Shown here: in pieces, positions 11,001 to 24,339 of the stretch
How positions within the stretch are numbered: position 1 is the first letter of the stretch
Layout of the letters: every line of letters begins with the position of its first letter
From: Pyrocephalus nanus
Taxonomy: Eukaryota > Chordata > Aves > Passeriformes > Tyrannidae
Length of the DNA: 64,000 bases
Assembly (NCBI GenBank): GCA_038380795.1
Contig: CM076264.1
Location: 16,011,501-16,075,500 of the forward strand
Reading direction: 5' to 3'
Translations under genes and position numbers: made by a program
The notes under the pieces: model-generated
Database searches by the model: none
Told to the model about the DNA's origin: nothing
Seen by the model: the letters and a program-made list of their open reading frames with translations, nothing else

Positions 11001-14000
11001 GCGCGTCGGTGAAATCCCCTGGGAGACCGCGGCAGGAATCTCCCCGGAGCCCTGGTGTCAGCTCCTTCTCAGCGCCCTTGGACGCCCGTTCTGCAGCCCG
11101 CGCCGGGCATCGCTGGGCGTCTGTGGAGTGCTTTGCTTCCTTTAGGGATGCTCGTGCCCACCTGCTCTGTGCCCGTTTATAAAGGCAGGTGCGGTGTTTG
11201 GCTCGTCCTTGCCCCACCATGCCAAGCGCCCTTGCCGGGTATGGTGCCACCGGCCCTTACAGCAACGAAACACATCTGCCTAAGAGCTCAGAATCAAGAA
11301 AAATGTCCTGCGAGGCCAGTTACGTGTGCTGAATTCCTGAGGCAGCCCTGTTACAGTGCCTGTGCCTACTCTCTGCCCGGCCATGGCAACAGCTGTCTGC
11401 CCCGGAGTATTCCCACGAAGACACTGAGTCTAGATGTCACTTCAGTGTCCACACACTGGCTTACTGTGCCTGCAAACACAGGACCACCATCTCTTCCAGT
11501 GTCTAGCTGCTCCTGCTGTCACCTACATTATCGATATGGTGACTGGTTTCACCGAGCTTGATTGGTTTTATTTCATTACATAAACAACATTATTATTATG
11601 TTCCTCCAAAGGTATGCTTGGCATGTTTTGGGTGTAAATGCCATGGTTCAGGAAGTTAGAGTGAGATGCTGTGAATGGACACGGATTACGGCACTGGTAA
11701 ACTGACTACAATCTTGCTGCTGAAAAATGTGGACCCTCTGGTATTCAGCAAGAACAGCCACTTCTCTGAAAGGTTTTACCTGTGCACTGCTGACAGTGTC
11801 AGGAGGTAACATGCCTGCAGCGTCCCCAAGCATGTACAAAAAGCTCGTGTGCTAAAAGAAGGGCTGCTCCAGCACAAGGCAAAGCAGAAACACAACGTCA
11901 GGCCAGACAAACTACAGAGGCACAGCTTTTGACACTGGGTCCCTTATGAACGAAGGTAACAGTGGCAGCCCACTGCCGTTCAACGATACGGCCACATGGC
12001 CTAGGCTCTCCAGCACTTCACTCTTGCTAAGTATAAATGTAATGTATTTCTCCATAAGTGAAATAATATGGGGGTAAATTTTGTTGGAAAAACTCAACTC
12101 TTCTTCTTCTGAATGGGAGAAAGTGGGAAACAGTTCTCCAGCAGGTAAGAAACCTTAACCATACAGGATCAGCACAGCGGACCCCAGTGGATAATGAGGT
12201 GTTCTTTCCACTCTCTCCTCTTCCAGTATGTTTCTGCTACTGAGTTTTCTCTTGCAAGTGTTCCCCCTGCAAAACTTTTAGAAGAAACCAGTTTCCCTTC
12301 CTTCAAGTGCAAAATGTGCATTTACCCTGTTGGCCCTGCAAATGGGAGGAGGTATAAACATGGGAAAGCATAAACATTTATTTTCTCCATGCAGAGAAAA
12401 TAAGAAGTGGTTTGTCTGGTCTCTGCAGCTTTGCCACTCATGATGGCTGCAGCACATGTGGAGCAGACATCCAGGCTGTTTCCCTTGGTGTGCAGGTCCC
12501 ACACATGGGTCAGTAGTCTGGGTTAGGACGGACCCCAACTGAGCTACATTCACCATGGAGCAGCTGAGTCTAGATGAAGAAGTCTGTGCCTTGTTATAGC
12601 CCTTCCTGGTAAACCTGGCCTGAAAAATACAGGGCTGAGAATGATTAGGTGCTATGCTTTCACCACAGAAAAGACCTTTCTGTGGTTGACAGGACAGAGA
12701 CAATGCTTCAATACCTGCATAAAGACAAGTATATATTTACATCCCATTCAGGAGAAGAGCCTCCATTTCTCCTATATCTTTGCTCCGTCCTTAACCTAAA
12801 CAGTCAAGGGGAAAAGAATTATCTAGAAAAGCTCAGAAGAAAAAATAATTGTTTAGCAAGTGGTGTGATGGAAGAAAGTAACAACAATGGCAAAGAAGGA
12901 AAAGGTGAAGTACTCAAAACATATTAATGAGCAGAGGCAAGGCAAGTGCAAGAAGATGAGTCACTGCATTTCGGGAATAATAAAGGCAGCAAGCAATGCA
13001 CAACTGGTGACAGTGGGGTGAGGGAGTGAGTAATCTTCTGGGCAGGGCCACTGGGAGAAAGAGAATAAAAAACAAGGACCAGGCCCCAGCAGGAGCAGGT
13101 GAGAATCCATCCCTAGTTTCACTCCTTCCCTCTCCTGGCCAGGTGTTCCTGCTGCTGTCACCCACAGAGTGCTCAGAAATGTGAGGAGGGACAGCAAAAG
13201 TAGCTGTATCACAGCAAAGTTTTTCAAGCCTCTCAGAGGAAAGAGTCAGGGGGCTCCCAGAAGAGCTGCGGGGCAGGGGGCTTAGGGATAAAGCAGATTG
13301 TGGGAGTGCGGTTGTCGTACTTCTCAGCTGCAGCACCTTGCAGTCTTGGGAGCCCAGTACATCTCTTGAATCTCAGCTGGTTAGACTGGTCGGATGGGAA
13401 TTTTCCAAGTCAACACCCTGTTACTCAGGTTCCTTTGGGGCAAGTAACTACACTGTCTGGAATGTAATATCACTTCTCCAAATGTTGTGACCCTATGTGG
13501 TTTCACAACATGTGGCAGAAACCTCCACATTCTCTCTGGACAAAGGTATCAGCATGTCAGCCACTGACTTTTCTGATATGCAAATATGATCACCCCTCTT
13601 GGATAGATTTCAGTATCTTCATGTGTGAGACCTCAGAGGTTTTTGCTGCTCTGTCTTGCCTTTGCTTTCTTCTTGTATTCCCACATGAATTTAGTGGCTC
13701 ATAGCTGCCAGTAAACAACCCAAACCTCAGCTACCTACACAACATTATCTGTGTAGGAAAGCCCCTAACAAGCACATCCTTGCACCTCCCCCAGCTGCCC
13801 AAAGTTAAGACATATCACCTTCCTTGGCCATGCTTCCCCCTGCCCTGAACCCCAGTTATCCACAGCAGGCAGATCTGCCTTGCCTGCTGCCTGCTGAGCT
13901 GGGAGCTGCTTCTCTGCTCTGTGCCTCAACCTACGTACAGAAGGAGGAGTTCTCTGCAGGCAGACGCAAAACTAGAGCCCTGACATTAAAACAGTTATAT

Positions 14001-14299
14001 AAGCCCTTACACAAGCTGCATACAGCCTCCAGACAGAAAGGCAGCCGGCATGGGGCTGCTGCTGTCTCTGCTGACCAAGAGAAAGGCTCTTGCATGGGAG
14101 AGAAACAGAGCAGAGCTGCTTCGTAGCTGCTGCAGCAGAAGGAAATGGAAGGAACTGGTTCCCTGTCCGCTCCAGTGCTGAGGAACAGAAAATATCCAGC
14201 TCAAAATTTGTTGGAAAGAATGACACACCTGCAGCTGTAACACTGAGGATCCCTAATGCTGGCAGTCTTGGAAACAGAAGTGGTTTGCAGGTTTGGGGT

Positions 14300-14301
<2 letters not shown>

Positions 14302-14334
<33 letters not shown>
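14302..14334. repeat. Poly(T) tract, 33 bases
   Basis: Uninterrupted run of T following GGTTTGGGGTGG. It could be the reverse-strand tail of a retroposed sequence, but no retrocopy could be recognised beside it. Confidence 0.9.
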
Positions 14335-14335
<1 letters not shown>

Positions 14336-15399
14336 AATGGATTGCTACTAATGCACAGAAATGAGACAAATGGAAAATGTCAAAACCTACTGGTCAGCAT
14401 AGTGTCAAACCATGTCAACAACAGATCAGTATCCTCTCAGAAAATATTAATTATGAACAATATTGAAATGTGCTGTATTTAATAAATTTGTAATGTTTTT
14501 GCATCCTTAGATTATGATAAAGAGGATAACCCCAAACCAGAAAGAAGCAGAAGGAACAGCGATATAACAGCCTCAGATCAGGCTGTGTATTTGTTCTCCA
14601 AAGCACAAGACTAGCTATTAATACCCTGTGCTCCCCTGACAAAACAAAGAACTGGAAAACACTGCCTGGTGCTGCCTTGAGACGGCACATGGGAGCAGGG
14701 CATGGGAGCCCAGGTGTTTGGGATATGCTTGAAGCTGAAATTCCAGGTCAGAAGCTCATTATTACACAACATGTGCACTCTGAGATGAATCCTTCTCCAG
14801 CTCCAAGCCCTAGACTCACATGCTGAAAGAAGGGAAAGCTGAATTGGAATATAGGTTTGTATCAGTAGATAAAGAGGCTGCTTTTTCCCCTTTAAATGAA
14901 TACAGCATGAACTCTAATACTCTCTTCCTGGGTTTAACACAGGTCAGAAGGCAGTGATGCTTTGGCAAGATGTCCTGAATAGAGCATACATATCTATGTT
15001 TAAATCCATTGACATCACTGAGTTGTTCTTTTATGTTTAGGTAATATGTCACATAATCTGTTTACATTTCCTAGTCTGGCATAAAAACATCATAGTCTGT
15101 GGTATTTGTGGTCGATTATTTGCTTAGTAGTTGCACATTTGAACTTTATAAAACAAGCCACTTGTATGCCAGAAAAAAACAAAACAGCAAAACAAACTGA
15201 CCTCATTATTTCCAAGTTATGCATAAAGTTTGAGGAACATAATCTAGTGACCACTGTGAAAGCTCTGGCAGCAGAAACCTTTGCCCCAGGCTGCTGTCAC
15301 CTTCTGTTTGGTCCAAATGACTGAGTATTGAACAGCTACTGAGTTATTCTTGATCCTTCCTTCCTACCACAATCCCAGTGATGCTCTTGCTTTTTCCAC

Positions 15400-15400
<1 letters not shown>

Positions 15401-15446
<46 letters not shown>
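15401..15446. repeat. Poly(A) tract, 46 bases
   Basis: Uninterrupted run of A between TTTTTCCACC and GGGTTTGCATG. No parent gene was recognised in the preceding sequence, so a simple repeat is as likely as the tail of a retrocopy. Expect length errors in assemblies here. Confidence 0.9.
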
Positions 15447-15449
<3 letters not shown>

Positions 15450-18400
15450 TTTGCATGTGATGGGTGCTTGGCAAGCTGCTGCTGTTTTCATATTACATGT
15501 GAAATTAATTCTTGAACTTGTTCAGGCTGCCTGAACTTGCCATGAATCTTCAACACACCCTTCCTGTGCAATTTCACATGCACTGTATGTTATATTATTC
15601 ATACAGATCTTTTCTTTTCATAGAAACCTCTGTTTGGAATAACATAATTTATTAGCTTGCATCTCTTCACTGCTGGCAGTGGTGTCTTTTACGAGGAGCT
15701 GTGGGTGCAGAAAAAGGAGGAGACAAGTCTTGTGAGGAAACAAACTGGCTGATGCCAAGGGTAAAGACTATACATTTGCAACTCCAGCTGAAGAGGTAAT
15801 CACTGGATTGTTTAAAGGGACTAACGGCACTGTCAAAACACAAGTGACTGCCAGAGAGAAAAGAGGAGCTGGCTGCACCCTAGACAAGTCCCACAAAATG
15901 TAGCACTGACAGAATTGGCTGTTCCCCTGCAGATTTGGCCTAAAGCATCCGGAGAAACTGGCTTACCCTGTGTGTGCTTTGGGCAGGACTGAAGAACAAA
16001 TCAGACTTCATAAAGTTTTATAAGATGCTTTTAGAAAGGCCTCACTAGATACACAATAATTCCTTCAGTAGTTCACCAGCACCTTCTGAGGGGTACCAGC
16101 CTGGTGGAGACTCAGGGCGTACTGGGACTCCTGGTGCCCCTCAGGACAAGACTGGGAGCCCTAACCCACAGGCTGCAGCAGTCAGGGCAGGAGAGAGGCA
16201 GAGGAGACTGGTTGCCTCCTACACAGCTCCCATCACTCTGTCTGGCAAAACCTTCTTGACAGCAGAATTGTGCCCAAATGAAGCCACTGTGCCCAGTGCA
16301 CTTCCCAGCAGTTTCACCGGCGCTGAAGACCATATCTGTTAATACATGTATGGTTGGCACCAGCCTTAAAGCTGCAAGTTCCTGCAACTTGCAGCCAGCT
16401 GTAAGAGATAATCCCTTCTGTATGATGTCAAGGGAAGTGTGCTTGTGCCCAAACTTTACTTCCCTCTTCAGTCTCGGGTCATTCTGGTTTATGTAACTGA
16501 GCAGACCACAAGGCTCTCTGGCAGCTGGGTTCTCAGGGAATGAGATTTCCTACCGCACTTTGAGCAATCCACATTTTGTTCCACGGCAACAGACATGCTC
16601 CCCCACATGGCAGATATGAGGGCAAGCCCCGGTCCCATCAGTGGGTATTTTGCCATCTTCTGATGCTGAGGCAAAACCGTTTGGCAGTTTCAGCAACATT
16701 TCCCATTCACAGGTCAGAGTAATGTTTCCACGTGAAGTATTTACTGTTTACTTGACTTGTGGTGCACAGAGCACAGCTTGCACTTGTCACTGAATTTGCT
16801 CCCCCCACCATTATTTTATACCACTTTCAAGAAGTTGTATGTAATTTCATTTAATTGAACTCTAGTATTACCCGCCCTATTACATTTGAGTTCATAAGAA
16901 AAGTTCATCTAAGGTATGAGCAGGCATATCACCATTGATTTTTAGCAGTTTATGAAATATCATTCTGTTTTGCCAGCAATACCATCTTACTATCTTATCT
17001 CAAGGGACAGGAGGAGCATTATGGCACACTTGAAGTGTATTTTATAAGTGGTGATCAGCCGACAGGATGCAATTAAGCCAAGTATTACAGTCACGATCTG
17101 GAAAGGTTGCCCTATAAAGTCTTGGTTTGCTGCCATTTTGTTGTGGTAGTCTTCAGACTGAAGTACATCCTGTACTTTAAAAAGGTGTCCCTGCATATTC
17201 ACTTGGGTGAACTCTCTGAGAGTTATCTTCCAGGGGGATAGTCATAAAGATACACTCACTAGAAATTACTGGCTATACCTTTGGCATCTTTGCCATCTTT
17301 CTGCAAACCCTGTGGACTGGAACTTTGTTACACAAGGTCCTGAGCTCTTTACTAGGGGGATACCTAAAGAGCTAAGAAAATGTGAGCTTCAAAAGACAGA
17401 GACTCATGGCCTCAACTCCTTTTTAAGATTCCAGACTTGTGGTTGAAAGCCTCTCAGCAAATCTCGACTACTGACTTCTGGATGTATGCCACAGCACTCC
17501 TATTCCTGATCTCACTTTTCTCCTCCCTAAGTAACCAGCATATGCAAGGGCAGCTGTCAGCAAATTCTTCTTATGCCTCTTTTTCTTACCTGAAGGTGCT
17601 AGATTTATTGGAAAAGCACTTGATCCTAGACAGCCTCTTCTAGAGACTTGCTCTGTGTGCTAAAAGGTCCAAGGCATCTGGGGTCAATTAGACTGTTCCC
17701 CATCCCCCAAACTCCTCAGCTGGCTGCCTGCCTCGATCACAGTGAAGGAGGGAACTGTGGCACCACAAGGATTGGGTTCTGGTTGCCCAAAAGAGGCACC
17801 AGTTCTGCTTCTTAGCATTTTTAGCTCTCTCTGAGGCTCTGACCAAACTGGCTGGTCCTGAGACAGGTACTGCCAGAAGAGCAGGAGCCAAAATGGGAAT
17901 GGAAAGCAATAACAGCAAGTGGCTTTCTACTGCTTCTACTGTTGTGCCAGACAGGTGCCTGCTTACCTGAAGCCTGCAGTGCAAAGCCAAAACAAGAGTA
18001 GAACTGTATTTTCAGGCTCACTCACTCTTTGATCCACTGTTTATAATTGCAAACTAAAGAAATCCCTTGTTTGCAACAAAAGAAGACTCACTTTCAGCCA
18101 ACTGCTGTACCAACATGTTGTGTTCTGAAAAACATCCTTCATGCCCTCATGACAGCTAACCAAAGGTAGTACTGGAAGAAATAAGTAAGATAGTAAGGCA
18201 AGAGACCTGGGTATCTTACTGCAGCCAAGCATTCCCTGATGCCCTGTCTGTACTGCCACTAGAGGTTCATGCAAGCTGCAGAACATGACTTGACTTCACT
18301 GGTTATGAGAGATGAAAAGGAAAACATGAATGTGAACAGAGCAGGATCTGGTAGAGGAGAAACTTGTAGGAAAATTAGTTTCCACTGTGGGGCAAGAAAT

Positions 18401-20833
18401 GGCAGTATGCTTTATCCCAGGAGTTCTTGGCAATGCCACTGCAAACTGAGGTGAGAAGTAGGATTCCAACTCTCACAGTAGGAAATTGCCCCTTCTAGAT
18501 GCAGGATTTTTAGTGGTCTACATCTCCTCTCCTTTGCTAGAGAGAGGAAAGCACAGGTAAAATACCCCAAACCCTGAGCAATCCTCTTCTCCTGTGGATT
18601 CAGCTTATTACAGAAAATCTGACCATCAGTCTTCCTGCTTCCTCAGCAGCTCCCAGGCTTCTAAGCATTTTCTTTGCCTACTCTCACACCTCTGGAGAGC
18701 AGGTCCAGCCACCCTGTGCTTTCCTGCACAGGGCCAGCGAGTGAGGCACTTTATCCTCTCCCTCAGAGAATGGGATAGAGCCTGGCAGAAGCCACCACAT
18801 TCCCTGGGGCCTCTGAAGGTGCCACTCAGTCTATGTCACAGTGCTCGCAATTGCATAACAAAACCCCATGTGGTTGTTGAGGCCAGTGAGGTGACCCGGA
18901 GTTTGCAGGGCCGGATGGTGCCACACATCGGTGAGACAGAGGGAAGTAACTCCTTCCTGCTGTTCAACCTGCTGTCAGGCTGCTCTGCTCCAGCAGGTCC
19001 CAAAGAAAGGGATGGTTCACAATAAAAGCAATGGTGAAGGCTCCAGCTCTGGCCCCATCCAGAAGGATGCTCTTGCCCCTTCCATTAGGTCACAGCAGCC
19101 TCCGCTGGCACAGGGCAGGAAGAAAGATCATGTCCTTCACGATTATACAAATAGATTTACTATATTCTAATAAAGTCACAAAGGAAACAACCTGCCTCTG
19201 TGCAGGTCATGAGGTATTAAGGTTTTGTGGTGATTGGAAGGGGAGCACAGGATCTGCCCAGCTGCTCTGCTGGAGCAGGGGGCTGGCTTTGGCAGCACAT
19301 AGTGACTCTCCCTCAGTATTTATCTGTGCACTAAGACTAACCATCCACTTGTTAAGGAAAGAGCTTAGAGGTGACAATTCAGATAAAGTCCATTATTGAT
19401 ATAAAAACCCTGTAGACAAGTCCAGGTGTGTTTTTCGGCAGGCTATAAGAGAGAGGCTGAAAGTGTCAAGCTTCCACATTGCTCCTCATGCCCTTCTCAG
19501 CAGAGCCAGGTGCTTGAGATAGATGGTCCTTGCCACGGAGGACCTGCCTTGCCCTGCGGACACAGCGCTGTGGTTTCCAGCCGCCAGCCCGGGAACGCTC
19601 CTCGCTAGGTGGAGCTGCCGGAGCGAGCACGGCAGTCCCGGGAACAGGCCCCGAAAACCAGCCCCGGGATCGCCGGGGGCTCCCCGAGCCGCACCGCGTC
19701 CCAGCCCTGCTCCCAGAACATTTCGTGCTCCTGGCAACGCCGATGTCCCCCGACTTGTTTCGGTTACGCTGAAACTGAAACGGAGCGAGCAAGATCTTTT
19801 CTTAAACTAAGTCGTGCTACAAAGTATACCGCTCTCAGTGATTTCTCCGTCATTTAGTCCAAGTCTGCTAATCAATGTGCTTCCATCAGCCTTCGACTTG
19901 ATGGAAAAGGCTGACATATGATTTTCTAAAAATCATAAAAATATGCACATAATGATAGCCACTGCCACCACTTTCTCCCTCCCACCCCCATTTAGATCAT
20001 CACTTTAATGATTTCTAGTTCCCTAACACTGGACCACCCCTGCCAACAATTTCTAAGCTCTCTCTGCTGATTTCCATGGGGGGGCTGCTTAAAGATCGAT
20101 AGCAGCGATGAACTACTGTACATATATTTGTGAAATACAGAGTGAAAGAAATTATATAAAAGCTCCAGCTATGCCAGTTAAATTTCCATATAATTTTGCT
20201 ATTAATATGGAACCAAAGTAAAGCCATATATTATTTTTAGCCATACAGCATACATGGTTATCCATATCAAGAAAGCGCTCACATGGATGCCAGGGTGGGG
20301 CCTGGACCCATACCAAACAACTGCAGTCATGGGGACACTCACTGCCCTGTGCATGCCTGGAAGGCTCAGCTGGCCAGCCGGGGCTGGGGGATGATGGGTA
20401 AACTTCTGTTGGATCTAAACTGCTATCTTTATGCCCACCTCATATGCATGTACACCACACAGTGGGAAATTTCTGTGCAGCAATGCACAACGGAAGAGAA
20501 AATGAAGGCAATCTTAGAAGTGTGGCACCTTTGCAGCCCTTAGCCAAAGACGAAAGAGGGAGATGGAGCACCAGTGCTTCTTGTCCCCACTGTAATACAT
20601 TTGGCTGACATGTCCACTTTGGCACTTTCGCAGATTTCTCACATAATTTCCTTGCTTGTGTCTGATCAGCCCTACAGAGCCAGTCCTCAGGGCGTTCCCC
20701 AAGCACATCTCGAAATGGAACAGCCCCGGTGCTGCTGCTCCCATTTCCAGTGGAAAGAAGGGCCAGACCTCAGCAAGTACGTGGTTAGAGGGAAATGTCT
20801 GAATGCCATGTCACATCACGTGCACATCTGTGA

Positions 20834-20990
20834 TGACCGTCCCTGGAGGTATTTAAGAAGAGACTGGATGTGGCACTTAGTGCCATGGTCTAGTTAACAG
20901 GGTGGTTGGGTCATGGGTTGGACTCAATGATCTCAGGGGTCTTTTCCCACCTGGTTGATTCTGTGATTCTGTGATACTGTGATTCTGTGA
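20834..20990 (+). mobile_element. CR1 LINE, 5'-truncated 3' end
   Basis: Contains the typical avian CR1 3' end: CCTGGAGGTATTTAAGAAG, GATGTGGCACTTAGTGCCA, GGTTGGACTCAATGATCT, then TCTTTTCCCACCTGG, closing with repeated GATTCTGTG octamers up to 20,990. The octamer tail replaces the poly(A) of other LINEs and marks the 3' end, so the copy is in plus orientation. No coding sequence of the element is retained. The exact 5' breakpoint is approximate. Confidence 0.88.
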
Positions 20991-23220
20991 GTACAGTTCT
21001 CAGTAGCACCACACAGGAATAGACAAACATGGCAATACTGAGAAATCTTTTGTTCACTAATTAGCTAGGATAAAAGGAGACCTGGTAATCATTAATGTCA
21101 CAGGGCTATTGCTAGCAGGGCTTTGGAACTTGGATGCCGGCAGAGTGGTGGGTACACCTGCAGCAGACCCCTGCGGCTACTTTAAATAATTTTATGATGT
21201 TTCCACACCTCATTGTAACAGCAGAGGTGGTGAAAGCCTTTGGAGATGTAAGCTGGACAAATTTCAGGTAAGGCTTGTCTTGTCGAGAAGGGAGAAAGCA
21301 GTGAGGGCAGAGCCTAAGCAGGAAACGGGCCTGGGGGTGGGAGGGGCACTCGGAGCAGGACTGCATCAAGAATGGTTTCTGGTGAACCTGTGGATCGCTG
21401 GGAGACACTCGGCATCTGTAATCCTCTCCTCCTGACTTTCCCCCAGCAGGGGTCAGGCTGAACCAACGATCACAAATCAAAAGTAAAAATAACTGTTTCA
21501 GCAGCAAATATTGTCAGTGCTCCAGAAAGGAGAAAAATACTTTGCCTTACTGAGGATACAGAAAATACTTGAACATTTCATTTAAGAAAAGCAAAAGAAA
21601 TACTGAAATGGGAACAGAGGTGACTGCAAGCAGCAGCCTGCAATACTCTCCTCTTTGCAGCTGTTTTAAAAAGGCAATGACCAGCTCCTGTTTCCACTCA
21701 GTCTCAGCCTCCCTTCACAGTTACTCTGGACACACTTCAATATAAACGGAATGAGAAATTCAGATAGGATGTGGGGACCACAGCGTTAGCGCGGCAAAGT
21801 GACAGGAGCGTGTCCTCAGAAGTGACTGGAAGCCCTCGGGGAAGACATCCGCCACCGGTTGGAGAGGGAAAGCTGCTACCCGCAGAAACAATTCCTGCGC
21901 TGTCAGAATATTTAAGTAGCGCAGAACGATACCAGTCCTAGGAGGACGTCTCCAGTACACCCCCAGCTAGAACTGGCAGCATTTCATGGCCCTTGGCACT
22001 CTGAAGAGCAACACATGGAGTCTGCAGTGAGGTCGCCCGCGAAGTGATGCCTCTGACTTTAGCTGTCACCAGAGATCTGCAGGCAGACACTCTGGGACAA
22101 GAATGCTAAAAAGCAGGTGAGATGTACCCAAAGGCCCGGCTCCTGAAAATTTTTCTGGCCAGATTTGTCTCAGTTTATTGCCTAGTGAGAAGACACAGAG
22201 GATGGCATTTCATGCGTGGAATTTTAATGATAACTTTATTATATTTTAGTGTATTACTGGCGTGCGATTTTGTAGTCTTACAAGAAATTTCCGTTTCCAC
22301 ATCTCCATTAAATGTCTGATTCATTTTCTTGGCTCGTGGTAATGCCTCAAGCTACATCACTAAAGAATCAGCACTCTGTATTAGATAAATATAAGACCAA
22401 GTCTGATTAACCTATTAACTATTTTTAATTAGCTTTTACTGTTCTTCAGATATTCCGTGTTTTTGAGGAAGCAGAAAGAGAATGAGAGCAGGCTGGTACA
22501 ATAGAGATGTATAGAGCTAGCATATGGACCGAGATTATTCATCATCATTGGCAGCAGCTCTGCTGTAGGGAATCTTGCAGCAACATCACAATTTTCCTGC
22601 TAGAGTGAATGCCATAATGGACACATTTGTGGAGTGAATTATGGTCAAGATAGAAAAAATTTAAATCTTTATAGTGTTTTTATGCTCTGTCTTCCTTTTT
22701 GGTAATCAGATCTTGATTAAGAGCTGGAATTAGCACCCAGAAGAACATTAGGCTTTCCTGGCTCAGTTCCTTTCCACCACGTAGGGCAGGCAACAAATGA
22801 TTCAGTGGCTTTACAGTACTGCTACAACAAAAAGGTGTCTAAATACCTATCCATTACTTTAGGAAAGTAACCGACTGCTTGCTTGCAATGAGGAACATAC
22901 GACAAAATAGTTTATTTGCTAAATACAGGGACTATTTGATTTAGTTCAGACAGCCCCCTCTCCCAGTCGCGATAGCTTATCGAGACAAAAGCTGGGCAGA
23001 GTTGGGGTCCCTGTCCCCGCTGCTGGAGGGCTGGAAGAGTTCTGTGTAGGGCAGAGCCAGCGCTCCCTCGGAGGCAGCACCCCGCACACAGCTGGACACC
23101 GCAGGCGGCGCGGTGCACTGAGCTTCAGTGTGGGTCCTAGATCATCACCTTGAGGAACATCTGACTCTGCAATGGCACAGCACTCTGGACCTTTTAATTT
23201 TAGGTGTTCTTATGGTTTGT
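20991..23220. other. Intergenic sequence without recognised features
   Basis: No gene or repeat was identified. CpG dinucleotides are somewhat enriched at 21,780-21,960 and 22,960-23,120. These could be outlying regulatory pieces of the NKX6-1 locus, but no specific motif supports that. Confidence 0.5.
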
Positions 23221-23268
23221 TTGGTTTTGTTTTTGGTTTTGCTTTTTTGTTTTTGTTTTTGTTTTTCT
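23213..23268 (+). repeat. (GTTTTT)n-type simple repeat
   Basis: Irregular G/T tract of GTTTTT and GGTTTTG units immediately left of a CpG-bearing segment. Low-complexity sequence with no coding meaning. Confidence 0.8.
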
Positions 23269-23439
23269 CCGTTCAGGTATGCCGGGACCATTCCTAGGCG
23301 AATTTCGGAGGCACAGCTGCGCCAGTACTCGTACTTCCTACGCCTCGAACGAGGAAACAACCAACCACAGACAGCTTTTTATGACAACGCTTCTTCTGTG
23401 CACCTCTGACTTCATTCATACCTACTCTTCCCTTCAGTC

Positions 23440-23740
23440 CGCAGTGACCGGGGTCCTCATGGCACCTCAACCCCTCCCTGCCGCCGACCCCCGCCCCTCG
23501 CTGACAGGGACCCCACTGCCCCGGCTGCCCTGCCGCGCCCCCCGGGGGCTACCTCCCCTAGGCCCAGCGGGCTTTGGAGGGGAGTTGCCCTCCTCTCGTG
23601 GCTTTGCCTCCCCCGGGCTGCTGCTCGCCCCTGTTCCCCGCTGCCTCGACCGCGGGACGGCAGCTCGGTCCTCCTCTCCTCCCGCACGCCCCGCTCGCCC
23701 GGCGGCTGCTCCCTCCTTCATTATTTGTCTGGGTAGTCGC
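23440..23740. promoter_or_regulatory. CpG-rich block upstream of NKX6-1
   Basis: A short GC-rich, CpG-containing block about 3.3-3.6 kb upstream of the NKX6-1 ATG. Developmental homeobox genes are typically embedded in clusters of CpG islands that are Polycomb targets, and this may be an outlier of that cluster. The open frames through it on both strands are consequences of high GC content and show no family resemblance. Confidence 0.5.
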
Positions 23741-24059
23741 TTTATCTGAAGAGATGAAGCGCTTACGATGAGACCCAGTGAAACTGGTGAAACGCAGCCG
23801 GATATTGATGAGCAGAGGATTCGGGCCAGTAATCCCGATCCCGTCTGCTCAAGGAGTAGTTTGGCTGCGGAGTTTTCAGGCTGCGGTTTGCTCATCCCGT
23901 TAGAGAAGTTTGTTGCTGAAGTGGGTTTCACCCCCACCGCTGCCTAGGGTGCTCACGGTGACCCCCACCCACTGCTCCGTTGCTGAGCGGCACCGCACAG
24001 CCCCCGGCTGCCCTCTGAGTAACTTTGCCTGGCTACAGTTGAGGGAAAACAGAAACTGA

Positions 24060-24160
24060 GTATGGAAAATGAACTAAATATTGATATTTTCGAATATTTC
24101 TGATTGACAGTTATTAAAGACCGAGAGGAAGTAACGCTGTCTGCTGCTTTTGAATCCTTT
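24060..24160. promoter_or_regulatory. AT-rich element with perfect PBX-PREP motif
   Basis: Between two CpG-rich blocks lies an AT-rich segment containing AATATTGATATTTTCGAATATT and, at 24,101-24,110, TGATTGACAG. That decamer is the composite consensus bound by PBX with PREP/MEIS cofactors. It is followed by TTATTAAAG, a homeodomain-type site. The composition contrast with its flanks and the motif suggest a small enhancer about 3 kb upstream of NKX6-1. Function is inferred. Confidence 0.4.
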
Positions 24161-24188
24161 CCTCATGCACGGACAGCCCTGTGATGCT

Positions 24189-24198
<10 letters not shown>

Positions 24199-24229
<31 letters not shown>

Positions 24230-24251
24230 AAAAAAAAAGAAAGAAAGAAAT
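24199..24251 (+). repeat. Poly(A)/(GAAA)n tract
   Basis: Twenty-nine A residues, a G, ten more A residues, then GAAA repeats. Simple repeat. The lysine-rich open frame across it is spurious. Confidence 0.9.
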
Positions 24252-24339
24252 TGCACGAGGCGATCCCCAAAGAGACACACGGTTTTTTTTCAAGATGCCA
24301 TCCGTTTCTTACAGTAGGAAAGGAGGAGAAGCGTTTGTG

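Larger units (their letters stand above)
11001..20833. other. Intergenic sequence between CDS1 and NKX6-1, left part
   Basis: No gene recognised on either strand. All open frames are short and without family resemblance. Visible structure consists of homopolymers at 14,302-14,334 (T) and 15,401-15,446 (A), a perfect inverted repeat at 16,371-16,395, and a modestly CpG-rich patch near 19,540-19,780. Nothing else stands out by eye. Confidence 0.6.

Noticed and set aside
10363..11250. 295-codon minus-strand open frame and several others (both strands) in 10,000-11,250
   Set aside because: Shadows of high GC content with proline, arginine and glycine runs. No family resemblance.
21760..21960. 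CpG-bearing segment with a 66-codon minus-strand frame
   Set aside because: Considered as a retrocopy or LTR piece, but no family could be recognised and the frame is short.
23128..23409. 93-codon plus-strand frame with a hydrophobic middle and a normal-looking C-terminal part
   Set aside because: The hydrophobic part is the GTTTTT repeat. The part after 23,270 is CpG-bearing and more protein-like, but I recognise no family and see no splice or start support.
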